Below are positions 40,871 through 51,472 of a stretch of 64,000 bases of DNA, piece by piece. A program made the translations under genes and the position numbers. Origin of the DNA: Bacteroidota bacterium. GTDB lineage: Bacteria > Bacteroidota > Bacteroidia > Bacteroidales > F082. The stretch is from assembly GCA_018830105.1 (NCBI GenBank), contig JAHJTC010000004.1:372001-436000 (forward strand). Reading direction: 5' to 3'. The notes below the pieces were generated by a model. The model did not search any database. It saw only the letters and a program-made list of their open reading frames with translations, and was not told the origin of the DNA. Numbering within the stretch: the stretch's first letter is position 1; each line of letters opens with the position of its first letter.

Positions 40871-41026
40871 GAATATTCAGCGCTTTGCTAGCTGTTTGGC
40901 TTTCATAGCATGAAATTTTGACTTAAAATTTTAGGATTTTAGTTTAATACGCTTGTCTTAAAAGCCAAAGAAAATAAAAGTGAAAGGCAGAAACCAATAT
41001 TTTTACGAAATTTGCCCTAAAAACAA

Positions 41027-41776
41027 GTGAATCGCTATTTTATTCATCTTACATACAAAGGCACCAATTATCATGGCTGGCAACGGCAAGAAAATGCAAA
41101 CAGCATACAGGCTGAACTTGAAAAATGTCTGGGCATAAAACTGAATGCTAAAATTGATATTATGGGTTGCGGTCGCACAGATACGGGGGTTCATGCGCAA
41201 AATTTTTATGCACACTTTGACCATGAAACTCTTTTTGACGAGGATAATTTGCAGAAACTTACAGCTGATTTAAACCGCTTTCTTCCGGCTGATATTGCTT
41301 TGTTTAGCATCTGGAAAGTTTCTCAAGATGCACATGCACGTTTCGACGCCATTGAGAGAACCTATCATTACCATATTCATCAATCCAAAGCTGTATTTAA
41401 AAACGAATTGTCTTATTATATTTTTGGCAAACTGGATGTGAACGAGATGAATAAAGCTGCAGGTATATTGCTTGAATACAATGACTTCACCAGCTTTGCC
41501 AAGCTGCATTCTCAAACAAAAACAAATCTTTGTATCATAAAAGCTGCAACTTGGATCGAACAGGCAGACGGGCTTGTATTTGTAATTACAGCGGACCGTT
41601 TTTTAAGAAATATGGTTCGTGCCATTGTTGGTTCACTTCTTGAAGTGGGGCAGGGGAAACGTACTATCGACGAATTTCGCCAACTTATTGAAGCTAAGAA
41701 CAGAAATGAAGCCGGCTATTCTGTCCCGGCCCATGCGCTTTTTTTGCATGATGTTAAATACCCTGTTTCTTTTTAG
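41027..41776 (+). CDS. truA: tRNA pseudouridine(38-40) synthase TruA
   Basis: TruA isomerises uridines 38-40 in the anticodon arm. The start is GTG at 41027, which fits the usual N-terminus NRYFIHLTYKGTNYHGWQRQ. The catalytic Asp lies in GCGRTDTGVHAQ (about 47-58). Other signatures are DAHARFDAIERTYHYHIH and FLRNMVRAIVGSLLEVG. 249 residues, a normal length. Confidence 0.96.
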   Translation: MNRYFIHLTYKGTNYHGWQRQENANSIQAELEKCLGIKLNAKIDIMGCGRTDTGVHAQNFYAHFDHETLFDEDNLQKLTADLNRFLPADIALFSIWKVSQDAHARFDAIERTYHYHIHQSKAVFKNELSYYIFGKLDVNEMNKAAGILLEYNDFTSFAKLHSQTKTNLCIIKAATWIEQADGLVFVITADRFLRNMVRAIVGSLLEVGQGKRTIDEFRQLIEAKNRNEAGYSVPAHALFLHDVKYPVSF

Positions 41777-41804
41777 TCTTACAACATACAATCCCAGCTG
41801 TTTT

Positions 41805-42518
41805 TTACAAGCCTAAAAGATGATAATAGCGGTCGCGATACGCCTTTAACAAAGACAAATCAATGTTTTCACGGTAAATTCTAACCAGCTCTATCAGCTG
41901 ATTGTTCTCAAAAATACTGGCACGCGCAGCATCAAAGGACAACAACGAAGGTTCGTATTTTGCTTTCCGTGTTAAGTCCTTAAAAGCATCCCAATCGATG
42001 TACTCAGGAATTATAAAGTAGCCGTGATGAGCTTGTCGGGCATCAAAGTAAATTCCCTCTTCTATAATTTCAAGCAAAAAGAATTTCTCCAGCGTGATTA
42101 AAGCATGCTCAAGATTTGTTTCTTTGCTGTGTTTTTTGAAAACCAAACCAGCATCCCTAAACTCTTGCTGAACTATACTGAGCTGCCCGTATTGTGGTAA
42201 ATCGCGCAAACGGATAGCAGGCATATCAGGATGATTAGGTGTTGAAATCTCGGCCAAAACAGCATCAATATTGATACTGGATGATTTTTTTAGTTTTTGG
42301 ATGATACGTTGTATATCAACAAAACCAATTGGCTTGTCAAGCATAAGGTATAGATAGCGTGGTTTTTGCACTTTTGGTGCATCATCATAATAACCAAAAA
42401 ATGGATTTTTCGATTCTAAAACACAGCTATCTTTAATAATTAGTCCGCTTTCCATGCATTGGAGAGACTCCTCTTTGGTTAAGGTACCAAAAAACTCCTG
42501 AACTGTTTTGTTATTCAT
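41805..42518 (-). CDS. Hypothetical protein, unknown family
   Basis: A 237-residue cytoplasmic protein of mixed alpha/beta character, with no signal, membrane helix, Cys cluster or motif that I recognise. The N-terminal stretch (EFFGTLTKEESLQCMESGLIIKDSCVLESKNPFFGYY) and the C-terminal LLKAYRDRYYHLLGL do not identify it. It converges on truA with 28 bp between stops. It is about 2 kb from an acyl-CoA dehydrogenase gene on the same strand but separated by that gene's terminator. Confidence 0.75.
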   Translation of the reverse strand: MNNKTVQEFFGTLTKEESLQCMESGLIIKDSCVLESKNPFFGYYDDAPKVQKPRYLYLMLDKPIGFVDIQRIIQKLKKSSSINIDAVLAEISTPNHPDMPAIRLRDLPQYGQLSIVQQEFRDAGLVFKKHSKETNLEHALITLEKFFLLEIIEEGIYFDARQAHHGYFIIPEYIDWDAFKDLTRKAKYEPSLLSFDAARASIFENNQLIELVRIYRENIDLSLLKAYRDRYYHLLGL

Positions 42519-42625
42519 TGGTCTGTTTTTATATTACGCCCATAAAATTAAGCAAAGCAGTTTGAATTTCAAAATGATTTGATTTTTTTTTTGTAGAGAT
42601 TTCGGCTTAAAAACAGGCGTATAGC

Positions 42626-42671
42626 AAAAAACGCCGCAATATCAATTCACATGATAATGCAGCGTTTTATT
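42626..42671 (-). terminator. Terminator of the acyl-CoA dehydrogenase gene
   Basis: On the plus strand AAAACGCCGCAATATCA and TGATAATGCAGCGTTTT pair at 15 of 17 positions with a 7-nt loop; the minus-strand transcript ends in a T run. Confidence 0.75.
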
Positions 42672-42694
42672 AGAAAAGCAGTTTTTTTCGTTAA

Positions 42695-44473
42695 TTAAAA
42701 CTTGTAAGCGTTGTCGTCAATCAATTTGTCAGCAATTCGTCTGCGTGCATCCTTAACGTTTTCAGCTTTTGTTTTGCAAAGATTAAACAGTGCCTTTTGG
42801 AGCTTTTCGGCTTCATTTGCAGGGGTAAAACTGACCACTGCATCAAAACCGGCTTTGTAAACTGCAGCAGTTACATCGTGCATAAGTATATCGAGGATAT
42901 CACGATAAAGCGGTAATGCTTCACCGCCTTTTAAGGTTTCCAGTTTTTCAACTCTCAATACCGTGGCTTCGGCTGCATAAACCTGCATCAGCATATCAGA
43001 AATATTCATCAAAACTTCTTCCTCTTCGGCAATTTTTCTGCCAAATGTTGCAGTAATTGCCGGAATAAGCATCAGCACTGATTTCTTGAGATTACGGATC
43101 ACAGTCATATTCCGGCCAAAGTACTCAGAGTCATCTGATACAATTGGGCTGTCAGCCGTTTCTGCCATTTTTTTCGCAATCTCGAACAGTTTGGAATCAT
43201 TTTTTGCGCCTTTTTTCAGCAAGGCATCAACAGCTAAAAGTCTGTTTATCTCGTTTGTGCCCTCAAAAATCCTGTTGATTCGTGAATCGCGATAGGCCCT
43301 GTCAACAGGTGTTTCACTCGAGAATCCCATTCCACCATAAATCTGAACGGCTTCATCAACCACATAATCCAACGATTCTGATCCATAAACTTTAAGCAAA
43401 GCACATTCTACGGCATAATCTGCTACACCTTCAATATTGGCCTTCCCGTGCTCAAATCCTTGTGCTTTTAGTTCGCCAATATAATCCTGAATATCTTTAC
43501 TGGCTCTGTAAACAGCAGATTCTGTAGCAAATGTCTTAATCACCTGCTGCGCCAGCTTATGTTTGATGGCGCCAAATGAAGCAATTGTTTTGCCAAATTG
43601 CTTGCGTTCGTTAGCGTAATTTACAGAATACAGTATTGCGCGTTTAGCACCACCAACAACCGTTGCACCTAATTTGATGCGTCCTAAGTGAAGAATATTC
43701 AGCGCGATACGGAAACCTTCTCCACGTTTTCCCAGCATGTTTTCAACAGGAACTTTCACATCGTTATAAAAAATCTGACGTGTGGAAGATCCTTTTATTC
43801 CCATCTTTTTTTCCTCAGGATTCATTGTAACACCTTCCCATGCACGCTCAACAATGAAAGCACTCAGCACCCTGTCGTTATCTACTTTGGCAAAAACGGT
43901 TTGTATATCAGCAAATCCACCATTGGTGATCCACATTTTTTGTCCGTTAAGGATATAATGTTTGCCATCTTCCGACAAAACGGCTTTTGTACGTCCCGAA
44001 TTGGCATCAGATCCAGCGCCTGGTTCCGTGAGGCAATAGGCGGCCATTAATTCGCCCGTAGTAAGCTTTGGTATGTATTTAGCTTTCTGCTCCTCGTTGC
44101 CATAATACAGTATCGGAAGGGTGCCAATACCAGTATGAGCCATAATTGCCACAGAGTAGGAGTGGGCAGCACCTAATGCTTCGTTGGCACGCATGATGGA
44201 CAAAAATGATTGCTCAAAGCCACCATATTCTTCCGGAACGGATAAACCCAACAGGCCCAAATCCCCTGCTTTTTTAAGCAGCGAAGCCATGAGGCCATCA
44301 GTTTGCTTGTCGATGCTTTCCAGGTTTGGAAATATCTCTGTATCTAAAAAATCCTGACAGCTATCGGTGATCATATTCGTTTCTTCGTCAAACTCCTCAG
44401 GGATAAAAATAGCTTGAGATTCAACTTCTTTTGTAAGAAACTCTCCGCCTCTTAGTGGTTTAATTGTGCTCAT
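42695..44473 (-). CDS. Acyl-CoA dehydrogenase with C-terminal extension
   Basis: A 592-residue flavoprotein. The acyl-CoA dehydrogenase core spans about 30-420: LLGLSVPEEYGGF, AYCLTEPGAGSDANSG (FAD/substrate), MWITNGG, ERKQFGKTIASFGAIKHKLAQ and the catalytic Glu in NRIFEGTNEINRLLAVDALLK. The additional about 170-residue helical C-terminal domain is typical of the long Bacteroidota version (as in VLCAD-like enzymes). It catalyses the first step of fatty acyl-CoA beta-oxidation; chain length preference is not visible. Monocistronic, with a terminator after it. Confidence 0.93.
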   Translation of the reverse strand: MSTIKPLRGGEFLTKEVESQAIFIPEEFDEETNMITDSCQDFLDTEIFPNLESIDKQTDGLMASLLKKAGDLGLLGLSVPEEYGGFEQSFLSIMRANEALGAAHSYSVAIMAHTGIGTLPILYYGNEEQKAKYIPKLTTGELMAAYCLTEPGAGSDANSGRTKAVLSEDGKHYILNGQKMWITNGGFADIQTVFAKVDNDRVLSAFIVERAWEGVTMNPEEKKMGIKGSSTRQIFYNDVKVPVENMLGKRGEGFRIALNILHLGRIKLGATVVGGAKRAILYSVNYANERKQFGKTIASFGAIKHKLAQQVIKTFATESAVYRASKDIQDYIGELKAQGFEHGKANIEGVADYAVECALLKVYGSESLDYVVDEAVQIYGGMGFSSETPVDRAYRDSRINRIFEGTNEINRLLAVDALLKKGAKNDSKLFEIAKKMAETADSPIVSDDSEYFGRNMTVIRNLKKSVLMLIPAITATFGRKIAEEEEVLMNISDMLMQVYAAEATVLRVEKLETLKGGEALPLYRDILDILMHDVTAAVYKAGFDAVVSFTPANEAEKLQKALFNLCKTKAENVKDARRRIADKLIDDNAYKF

Positions 44474-44742
44474 AAATTATAAGATAAATAGTTAGGGGGC
44501 AAACTTAAGGAAATTAACTTTATATTGAATTAGCTGCATATCTGACGGTGCTTATTTAAAATGATTCTACATCATGCGATCCAATAAACTGATGGCATGA
44601 ATGAGCTGTTTTTTTAGACATTAGGAAGTGCTTACATTTTACCAACCTACGATTGATTGCTCTGCCCACAAAGTGATCCAACTAAAAAAAATAGCTGTCT
44701 CTACAAGAAACAGCTATTCAATTTCACAATAAAATTTGCAAA

Positions 44743-47289
44743 TTATTTACTGGCAGCAGCTGCCTTTGCTGTAGGCTTTTTCACCTTGATAATTATTTCC
44801 TGTTTCTTATCATCAAAATCGATAGTAATCAAGTCATTAGCCCTGAGTTTTGTTTTGATAATTTCCTCAGCAAGAATGTCCTCAACATATTTTTGTATGG
44901 CACGTTTCAGTGGTCTGGCACCAAATTGTTCATCCCATCCTTTTTCAGCAATAAAATCTTTGGCTTTATCAGTAAGCTTGAGTTGATAGCCCAAATCTTT
45001 AATACGTTGATAGAGGTTAACCAATTCAATGTCAATGATTTTATGAATAGACTCACGCTGCAATGGATCGAAAATTACCACATCATCAATGCGATTCAAA
45101 AACTCCGGAGCAAAAGATTTCTTCAGGGCATTTTCAATAACTCCCTGTGCAAATGTAGCTTTGGTGTTTTTCTTTGCTGTCGTACTGAATCCAACTCCTT
45201 GTCCGAAGTCTTTCAACTGCCGCGAACCTATGTTGGAGGTCATAATAACTATGGTATTCTTAAAATCCACTCTTCTGCCCATACTGTCTGTTAAAACGCC
45301 ATCGTCCAAAACCTGCAGCAGCAAATGAAATACATCAGGATGTGCTTTCTCAATTTCATCAAGCAAGACAATACTATAAGGCTTACGTCTTACTTTTTCG
45401 GTCAGTTGGCCACCTTCTTCGTAACCCACATAACCGGGAGGCGCTCCCACCAATCGCGATACAGCGAATTTCTCCATATACTCACTCATATCAATACGAA
45501 CGAGGGCATCTTCGGTATCGAAAAGGTATTTTGCCAACACTTTTGCCAGGTAGGTTTTCCCAACACCGGTAGGTCCCAGAAATATGAAACTTCCAATGGG
45601 CTTATTCGGATCCTTTAAGCCAGCTCTGTTGCGCCTGATTGCTTTCACAACTTTCTTAATGGCTTCTTTTTGGCCAATTACAGTGTCTTCAAGCTCCTCT
45701 TCCATATGTACTAAGCGATCGCTTTCGTTCTGTGCGATGCGCTGCACCGGAATTCCTGTCATCATTGCCACTACCTCTGCGACATTCTGCTCATTTACTT
45801 CTTCCCGATGAATCTTAGAGTCTTCTTCCCACTTTTTCTTAGCCGTGTCCAAACTTTCGATCAGCTTACGTTCGCTATCCCTAAACATAGCAGCCTCTTC
45901 AAACTTCTGGATCTGAATAGCCTGGTTTTTCTTTGTCCGGGTATCTTCAATCTGACTTTCCAGATCAATTATTTCAACCGGAACATGAATATTATTTATA
46001 TGAACACGTGCGCCGGCCTCGTCCAAAGCATCAATCGCCTTATCAGGTAAAAACCTGTCGGACATATACCTGTTGGTGAGTTTTACACAAGCTTCAATGG
46101 CTTCGTTATCATATTTTACCAAGTGATGGTCTTCGTAGCGTTCCTTGATATTATTCAGGATTTCAACTGTTTCTTCAGGTGAGGCAGGATCGACGAGAAT
46201 TTTTTGGAAACGACGCTCTAAAGCGCCATCTTTTTCGATATATTGGCGATATTCGTCAAGCGTAGTTGCTCCAATACATTGTAATTCACCACGAGCCAGG
46301 GCTGGTTTGAACATATTACTGGCATCCAGCGACCCGCTGGCATTACCAGCGCCAACAATGGTATGTATTTCATCGATAAATAAGATAATATCAGGATTTT
46401 TTTCCAACTCATTGAGCACAGCTTTCATGCGTTCCTCAAATTGTCCCCGATATTTTGTTCCGGCTACCAACGAAGCCAGATCGAGCATGATAAGACGCTT
46501 GTTAAAGAGCGCCCTGCTCACCTTTCTTTGCGTGATTCGCAATGCAAGCCCTTCGGCTATTGCTGACTTGCCAACACCTGGTTCGCCTATCAGGATGGGA
46601 TTGTTTTTTTTGCGTCGGCTTAAAATCTGTGCCACACGCTCCAACTCCTTTTCGCGGCCAACGATAGGATCCAGTCGGTTTTCTTCGGCAGCCCTTGTTA
46701 AGTCGCGACCAAAATTATCTAAAACAGGTGTTTTGCTTTTAACTTCTGTAACTTTCTTGGGGCCGCTTCCTGCAGGACGAATTTCGTCTTCATCAGCAGC
46801 CTCACCAGGAAATTCTGATCTTGGCAAATCAGTTGGATTTATTCTTTCTTCTCCGGTGTACATAAATGTTAATTCGTTTTTGTAGCTTATAAAATCTACA
46901 CCCTCATGCTCAAGATTTTGAGTTATCAGGTTATTCTTATCACGTAAGATAGCCAGCAGCAGATGTTCTGTCTTGATCAGATCGCTCTTAAACTCTTTAG
47001 CTATAATATAGGTGAACTTTAAAGCGCGTTCTGTTTGTTTGATAAGTGGAAGATTTGTCAGTTCTTTGGCAGGTTTGTCAGTTGATTTGATAGCATCCTC
47101 AATTTTGCGGCGAAAAACCTCCAGATCAATGCCAAAATATTTGAGAATCTGTAAGGCCTTGCCCTCTCCATCGCGCACCATCCCTAAAAACAAATGTTCT
47201 AGTCCGATATAGTTATTTCCCAGCCGCAATGCTTCTTCATGACTGTAGGTTAGAATATCACGCACCCTGGGCGAAAATTTTGCATCCAT
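44743..47289 (-). CDS. clpC: ATP-dependent Clp protease ATP-binding subunit ClpC
   Basis: ClpC is the Hsp100 unfoldase that feeds ClpP and dissolves aggregates. 848 residues: an N-terminal Clp-N double repeat (MDAKFSPRVRDILTYSHEEA...), AAA-1 with GEPGVGKSAIAEG and a DEIHT Walker B, a short middle coiled coil with UVR-like EEAAMFRDSERKL, then AAA-2 with LGPTGVGKTYLAK and DEIEKAHPDV. The short M-domain and the UVR motif make it ClpC rather than ClpB. The end is Lys/Ala-rich. A -7 box and a 16-bp palindrome lie upstream in the shared gyrA gap. Confidence 0.96.
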   Translation of the reverse strand: MDAKFSPRVRDILTYSHEEALRLGNNYIGLEHLFLGMVRDGEGKALQILKYFGIDLEVFRRKIEDAIKSTDKPAKELTNLPLIKQTERALKFTYIIAKEFKSDLIKTEHLLLAILRDKNNLITQNLEHEGVDFISYKNELTFMYTGEERINPTDLPRSEFPGEAADEDEIRPAGSGPKKVTEVKSKTPVLDNFGRDLTRAAEENRLDPIVGREKELERVAQILSRRKKNNPILIGEPGVGKSAIAEGLALRITQRKVSRALFNKRLIMLDLASLVAGTKYRGQFEERMKAVLNELEKNPDIILFIDEIHTIVGAGNASGSLDASNMFKPALARGELQCIGATTLDEYRQYIEKDGALERRFQKILVDPASPEETVEILNNIKERYEDHHLVKYDNEAIEACVKLTNRYMSDRFLPDKAIDALDEAGARVHINNIHVPVEIIDLESQIEDTRTKKNQAIQIQKFEEAAMFRDSERKLIESLDTAKKKWEEDSKIHREEVNEQNVAEVVAMMTGIPVQRIAQNESDRLVHMEEELEDTVIGQKEAIKKVVKAIRRNRAGLKDPNKPIGSFIFLGPTGVGKTYLAKVLAKYLFDTEDALVRIDMSEYMEKFAVSRLVGAPPGYVGYEEGGQLTEKVRRKPYSIVLLDEIEKAHPDVFHLLLQVLDDGVLTDSMGRRVDFKNTIVIMTSNIGSRQLKDFGQGVGFSTTAKKNTKATFAQGVIENALKKSFAPEFLNRIDDVVIFDPLQRESIHKIIDIELVNLYQRIKDLGYQLKLTDKAKDFIAEKGWDEQFGARPLKRAIQKYVEDILAEEIIKTKLRANDLITIDFDDKKQEIIIKVKKPTAKAAAASK

Positions 47290-47372
47290 ATATTATTTCC
47301 TTTCTCTTCAATATATCTTAACGTTTAAAAAGTCGGTTTTGTATAGTAACGGACTTAATTTTATTTATGAAT

Positions 47373-47380
47373 CAAAAGTA
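47373..47380 (-). promoter_or_regulatory. -7 box for clpC
   Basis: The minus strand reads TACTTTTG, giving a predicted leader of about 80 nt. The nearest TTG upstream is at 16 nt, shorter than usual. Confidence 0.45.
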
Positions 47381-47401
47381 GAAACAATAATTAGTCCAAC
47401 A

Positions 47402-47417
47402 TTGTTCGGCCGAACAA
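47402..47417. promoter_or_regulatory. 16-bp perfect palindrome in the clpC-gyrA gap
   Basis: TTGTTCGGCCGAACAA is a perfect palindrome, centred about 40 bp upstream of the predicted clpC transcription start and about 90 bp upstream of that of gyrA. Its GC core stands out from AT-rich surroundings, which suggests a repressor or activator site for clpC. Confidence 0.6.
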
Positions 47418-47490
47418 AATATTAACAGGCAATTGTTTAAACTTTGTTTAAATGAAAAAAATATTGACTGGTTAAGGTCTGAATTTTTCG

Positions 47491-47498
47491 TACTTTTG
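47491..47498 (+). promoter_or_regulatory. -7 box for gyrA
   Basis: TACTTTTG followed by CTCCC, about 45 nt before the gyrA ATG. The nearest upstream TTG is at 24 nt, slightly far. Confidence 0.5.
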
Positions 47499-47542
47499 CT
47501 CCCTTATAAAAAGGATTAAGCTTAATTATAGAATTTTACCGA

Positions 47543-50092
47543 ATGGAAGAGGTTTTTGACGGAGAAAAGATTGTAAAAGTCAATATTGAGAACCAAATGA
47601 AATCAGCCTATATCGATTATTCGATGTCGGTGATTGTTTCAAGGGCTTTGCCGGATGTGCGTGATGGATTAAAGCCTGTGCATCGTCGCGTGCTATTTGG
47701 CATGCTTGACTTGGGCGTATTGTCAAACAGATCATATAAAAAATCGGCCAGAATTGTTGGGGAAGTATTGGGTAAATACCACCCACATGGTGATTCATCA
47801 GTATATGATGCCATGGTGCGTATGGCACAGGAATGGTCCTTGCGCTATCCACTGGTTGACGGACAAGGTAACTTTGGTTCTATTGATGGTGACAGCCCGG
47901 CTGCCATGCGTTATACAGAAGCCCGATTGCGGAAGATAGCAGAGGAAATGCTGGCAGATATCGATAAAGATACCGTTGATTTTCAACTTAACTTTGACGA
48001 TTCGCTGAAAGAGCCTTCAGTATTGCCATCAGCCATTCCAAACCTTTTGGTAAATGGTGCCAGTGGTATCGCCGTAGGTATGGCTACCAATATGGCTCCT
48101 CATAACTTATCAGAAGTGATTGATGGAACCATTGCTTTTATCGATAACAGGGACATTACCATTGCTGAGTTGATGCAATATATCAAAGCGCCCGATTTTC
48201 CTACTGGCGGTATCATCTATGGTTACGAAGGCGTGAGAGAAGCTTTTGAGACGGGTAGGGGACGCGTTATGATGCGCGGCGAAACTACCATTGAAGAGCA
48301 TAACGGAAGAGAATGGATCATCGCTTCATCTATTCCCTATCAGGTGAATAAGGCTGAAATGATCAAGAAGACCGCTGACCTGGTCAACGATAAAAAGCTT
48401 GAAGGCATTTCGGATATTCGTGACGAATCGGATCGTAATGGCATGCGAATCGTTTACGAACTGAAGAGAGATGCGGTATCGAATGTTGTGCTGAATAAGC
48501 TTTACCAGATGACAGCACTTCAAACTTCATTTAGTGTTAACAACGTGGCTTTGGTCAAAGGACGACCACGGATGTTAAACCTCAAAGAGCTCATTCATTA
48601 TTATGTTGAGCATCGCCATGAAGTTGTTGTCAGACGCACAGAATATGATTTGAGAGAAGCCGAAAAAAGAGCGCATATTCTCGAAGGTCTGTTGATAGCC
48701 TTAAATAATATTGATGCCGTAATTGAACTTATCAAAGCCTCTAAAAATCCTGAAGAAGCCAGAAGTGGCCTGATGAGTGAGTTTGAATTATCAGAAATTC
48801 AGGCGAAGGCTATCCTAGAAATGAGACTGCAACGCCTTACTGGTCTTGAGATACAAAAAATCAAGGAAGAATACGATGAGGTGATCAAACATATTGAATT
48901 TCTTAAGAACATCCTGGGTGATGAATCACTAAGATTTGAAATCATTAAAGACGAGTTACGCGCGATCAAAGAGAAATATGGAGATAAATCGCGCTCAACA
49001 ATCGTTTACTCAGCCGATGATTTTAAAATGGAAGATATTATTCCTGATGAAGCTGTTGTGCTCACTATTTCGCATATGGGCTACATCAAAAGAACAGCGC
49101 TGAGTGAATTTCGGGTGCAGAGCAGGGGAGGACGTGGGTTTAAAGGATCTAACTCACGTGATGAAGATTTTATTGAACATTTGTTCATTGCTACTAACCA
49201 CAATTATATGCTCTTCTTTACGGAGAATGGCAAATGTTTCTGGCTCCGGGTTTTTGAAATCCCTGAAGGTGCAAGAACCGGGAAAGGCAGAGCAATTCAG
49301 AATCTGATCAATATCGATCCTGAAGATCAGGTAAAGGCGTTTATCAATATCAAAGACCTTAAAGATCAGGAATATATTGAGAATAACTTCATTATACTGG
49401 GAACTAAAAAGGGTGTTATTAAAAAGACCAGCCTCGAAGCCTATTCCAGGCCACGTTTGAATGGGATTAATGCTATTACCATTCGCGAAGGGGATGAATT
49501 GCTCGAAGCCAGACTAACAAGTGGCAGCAGTGAAGTAATTTTAGCGCTAAAATCCGGCCGTGCTATTCGTTTCAACGAAGGTAAAGTGAGGCCTATGGGA
49601 AGAAATGCTTCCGGAGTGCGGGGGATTACACTGGCATCTGAAACGGATGAAGTAATCGGGATGATTTGTGTTGATGAGCCGGAAATTTCAATTTTGGTGG
49701 TTTCTGAAAAAGGTTATGGAAAACGTTCAAACCTCGATGATTATCGGGTAACCAACAGAGGGGGAAAAGGCGTAAAAACACTTAACACCACCGAAAAGAC
49801 AGGTTACCTAATTGCTATTAAGGATGTTACTGATAACGATGACCTGATGATCATCAATAAATCCGGTATTACAATTCGTATTGCTGTCGAGAGCCTCAGA
49901 GTGATGGGACGGGCAACGCAGGGAGTAAGACTCATCAACTTGAAAGGGGATGATGAAATTGCTGCTGTTGCCAAGGTTTCTGCTGAAGATGAAGAAGTAA
50001 TTGAAGCAGAACTTGCTGAAAATGCTGATATTACGGATGAAACCGAGGAAACTAAATCAGATGAAACAGATACAGATACAACAGATATTTGA
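47543..50092 (+). CDS. gyrA: DNA gyrase subunit A
   Basis: GyrA is the DNA-breaking and rejoining subunit of gyrase. 849 residues: the winged-helix and tower domain with the quinolone region [20 protein letters not shown] (81-100 approximately), keeping the Ser and Asp of the drug-sensitive form, and the catalytic Tyr in [10 protein letters not shown]. The C-terminal beta-pinwheel follows, with the GyrA-box [10 protein letters not shown] and other RGGKG-type repeats. The tail is strongly acidic ([17 protein letters not shown]), as often in GyrA. gyrB is not adjacent. Confidence 0.97.
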   Translation: MEEVFDGEKIVKVNIENQMKSAYIDYSMSVIVSRALPDVRDGLKPVHRRVLFGMLDLGVLSNRSYKKSARIVGEVLGKYHPHGDSSVYDAMVRMAQEWSLRYPLVDGQGNFGSIDGDSPAAMRYTEARLRKIAEEMLADIDKDTVDFQLNFDDSLKEPSVLPSAIPNLLVNGASGIAVGMATNMAPHNLSEVIDGTIAFIDNRDITIAELMQYIKAPDFPTGGIIYGYEGVREAFETGRGRVMMRGETTIEEHNGREWIIASSIPYQVNKAEMIKKTADLVNDKKLEGISDIRDESDRNGMRIVYELKRDAVSNVVLNKLYQMTALQTSFSVNNVALVKGRPRMLNLKELIHYYVEHRHEVVVRRTEYDLREAEKRAHILEGLLIALNNIDAVIELIKASKNPEEARSGLMSEFELSEIQAKAILEMRLQRLTGLEIQKIKEEYDEVIKHIEFLKNILGDESLRFEIIKDELRAIKEKYGDKSRSTIVYSADDFKMEDIIPDEAVVLTISHMGYIKRTALSEFRVQSRGGRGFKGSNSRDEDFIEHLFIATNHNYMLFFTENGKCFWLRVFEIPEGARTGKGRAIQNLINIDPEDQVKAFINIKDLKDQEYIENNFIILGTKKGVIKKTSLEAYSRPRLNGINAITIREGDELLEARLTSGSSEVILALKSGRAIRFNEGKVRPMGRNASGVRGITLASETDEVIGMICVDEPEISILVVSEKGYGKRSNLDDYRVTNRGGKGVKTLNTTEKTGYLIAIKDVTDNDDLMIINKSGITIRIAVESLRVMGRATQGVRLINLKGDDEIAAVAKVSAEDEEVIEAELAENADITDETEETKSDETDTDTTDI

Positions 50093-50183
50093 GTTTGGCA
50101 CGAATTTAGTAAGCATATCAAATAACATAACCTTATAAATTTGGAGGTGATTGTAAACCAATAAATAAAATAAAATGCACAAC

Positions 50184-51326
50184 ATGAAAAAGCTACTATT
50201 ATTGATGACTATACTTGTGATTGCTTCTGCAGGTATGGCCCAAAAATCAGAACGTACTAATGCTTTTATGTATAACAAAAATGCCCAGTACGATAAAGCA
50301 AAGGAAGCCATTGATAAAGCCATTGTTCATCCCAAAACTGTGGATGACGCAAAAACATGGATGTACCGGGGAATTATTTATCTGAACCTTGTATTTTCAG
50401 AAGACTTCGATTCTATAGATGATAACCCGCTGGAAAAGAGTTTTACTTCCTTCAAGGAAGCTGTAAAACTTGATCCTGATGACGATTTGAAGCGTGCAGA
50501 AGAAATAGACCCGCGCGTTGAAGCTATTGGGCAACAGTATTTTGCCTATGGCGTAGATGATTTTAATGCTGGTGATTTCGCTGAAGCAGCAAATAAGTTC
50601 AAAAAATCTTATGATGTTGGGCTTTACATTAACAAAATTGATACACTTGCCTTGCTGAATGCCGCTTTGGCTTCTGTTAGAAGTGAACAATACAAGCAAT
50701 CACTCGACTATTATGAAGAGCTGATGGAACTTGGTTTCAACGAGTCGGATGTGTATAAAAACATGGCACTGGCCCACAGAAATCTGGGAGATAATGACGC
50801 TATGTTTGCTACTTTAAGGGCAGGACGTGAAAAATATCCTGATGATGCAGGCTTAATGCTTGAAGAAATCAATGCTTATTTGGCAATAGGGGAAGGCGCA
50901 AAAGTGGTTGACGACCTTAAGATTTTGGTTGAAAAAGACCCAAATAATTACTCAATTTTCTTTGTCCTTGGTACAATTTACGGCGATGAAACCAGCGAGG
51001 AAATGTTTGATATGGAACAAGCTGAGATGTATTATTTGAAAGCGCTGGAAATAAATCCTGATTATTATGATGCAGTGTATAACCTTGGAGCACTCTATAT
51101 TAACGAATCCAATAAACTGCAGGTTGAAGCCAATGAATTGCCGCTCGATGCAACAGAAAAATATGATGAGATGACAGAAGAGGCGAATAGCATTATCAAA
51201 AAAGCCTTGCCTTTACTCGAAAAGTCGAATGAGTTGCAGCCTGGGAATGAAGAAACACTGAATGTTTTGAAATCAATTTATGTCCGTTTTAATATGACGG
51301 ATAAGTTAGAAAGTCTGAACGAATAG
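50184..51326 (+). CDS. Exported TPR-repeat protein
   Basis: From ATG 50184 the protein has 380 residues with a signal peptide (MKKLLLLMTILVIASAGMAQ). The mature part is helical TPR: about seven units, including SFTSFKEAVKLDPDD, VYKNMALAHRNLGDNDAMFATLRAG, AEMYYLKALEINPDYYDAVYNLGALYI and a final ATEKYDEMTEEANSIIKKALPLLEKSNEL. Such proteins are periplasmic scaffolds in Bacteroidota. The gene follows gyrA by 91 bp; a TAAATTTG box at 50136-50143 could provide its own promoter. A strong terminator follows. Confidence 0.88.
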   Translation: MKKLLLLMTILVIASAGMAQKSERTNAFMYNKNAQYDKAKEAIDKAIVHPKTVDDAKTWMYRGIIYLNLVFSEDFDSIDDNPLEKSFTSFKEAVKLDPDDDLKRAEEIDPRVEAIGQQYFAYGVDDFNAGDFAEAANKFKKSYDVGLYINKIDTLALLNAALASVRSEQYKQSLDYYEELMELGFNESDVYKNMALAHRNLGDNDAMFATLRAGREKYPDDAGLMLEEINAYLAIGEGAKVVDDLKILVEKDPNNYSIFFVLGTIYGDETSEEMFDMEQAEMYYLKALEINPDYYDAVYNLGALYINESNKLQVEANELPLDATEKYDEMTEEANSIIKKALPLLEKSNELQPGNEETLNVLKSIYVRFNMTDKLESLNE

Positions 51327-51347
51327 ATTCACTCTTTCGAAGATTTT

Positions 51348-51377
51348 AAGACCTCCGAATAGGGAGGTCTTTTTTTT
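51348..51377 (+). terminator. Terminator after the TPR gene
   Basis: AAGACCTCC, a short loop and GGAGGTCTT form a 9-bp stem followed by a run of T. Confidence 0.9.
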
Positions 51378-51472
51378 GGTCAAAGAATGAAAGTTAACAT
51401 AATATAAATTATGAAACAATTTGTAAAATCGTAAAATAAGACTAAATTCAAACATATCAAAGGTTTACAAGC

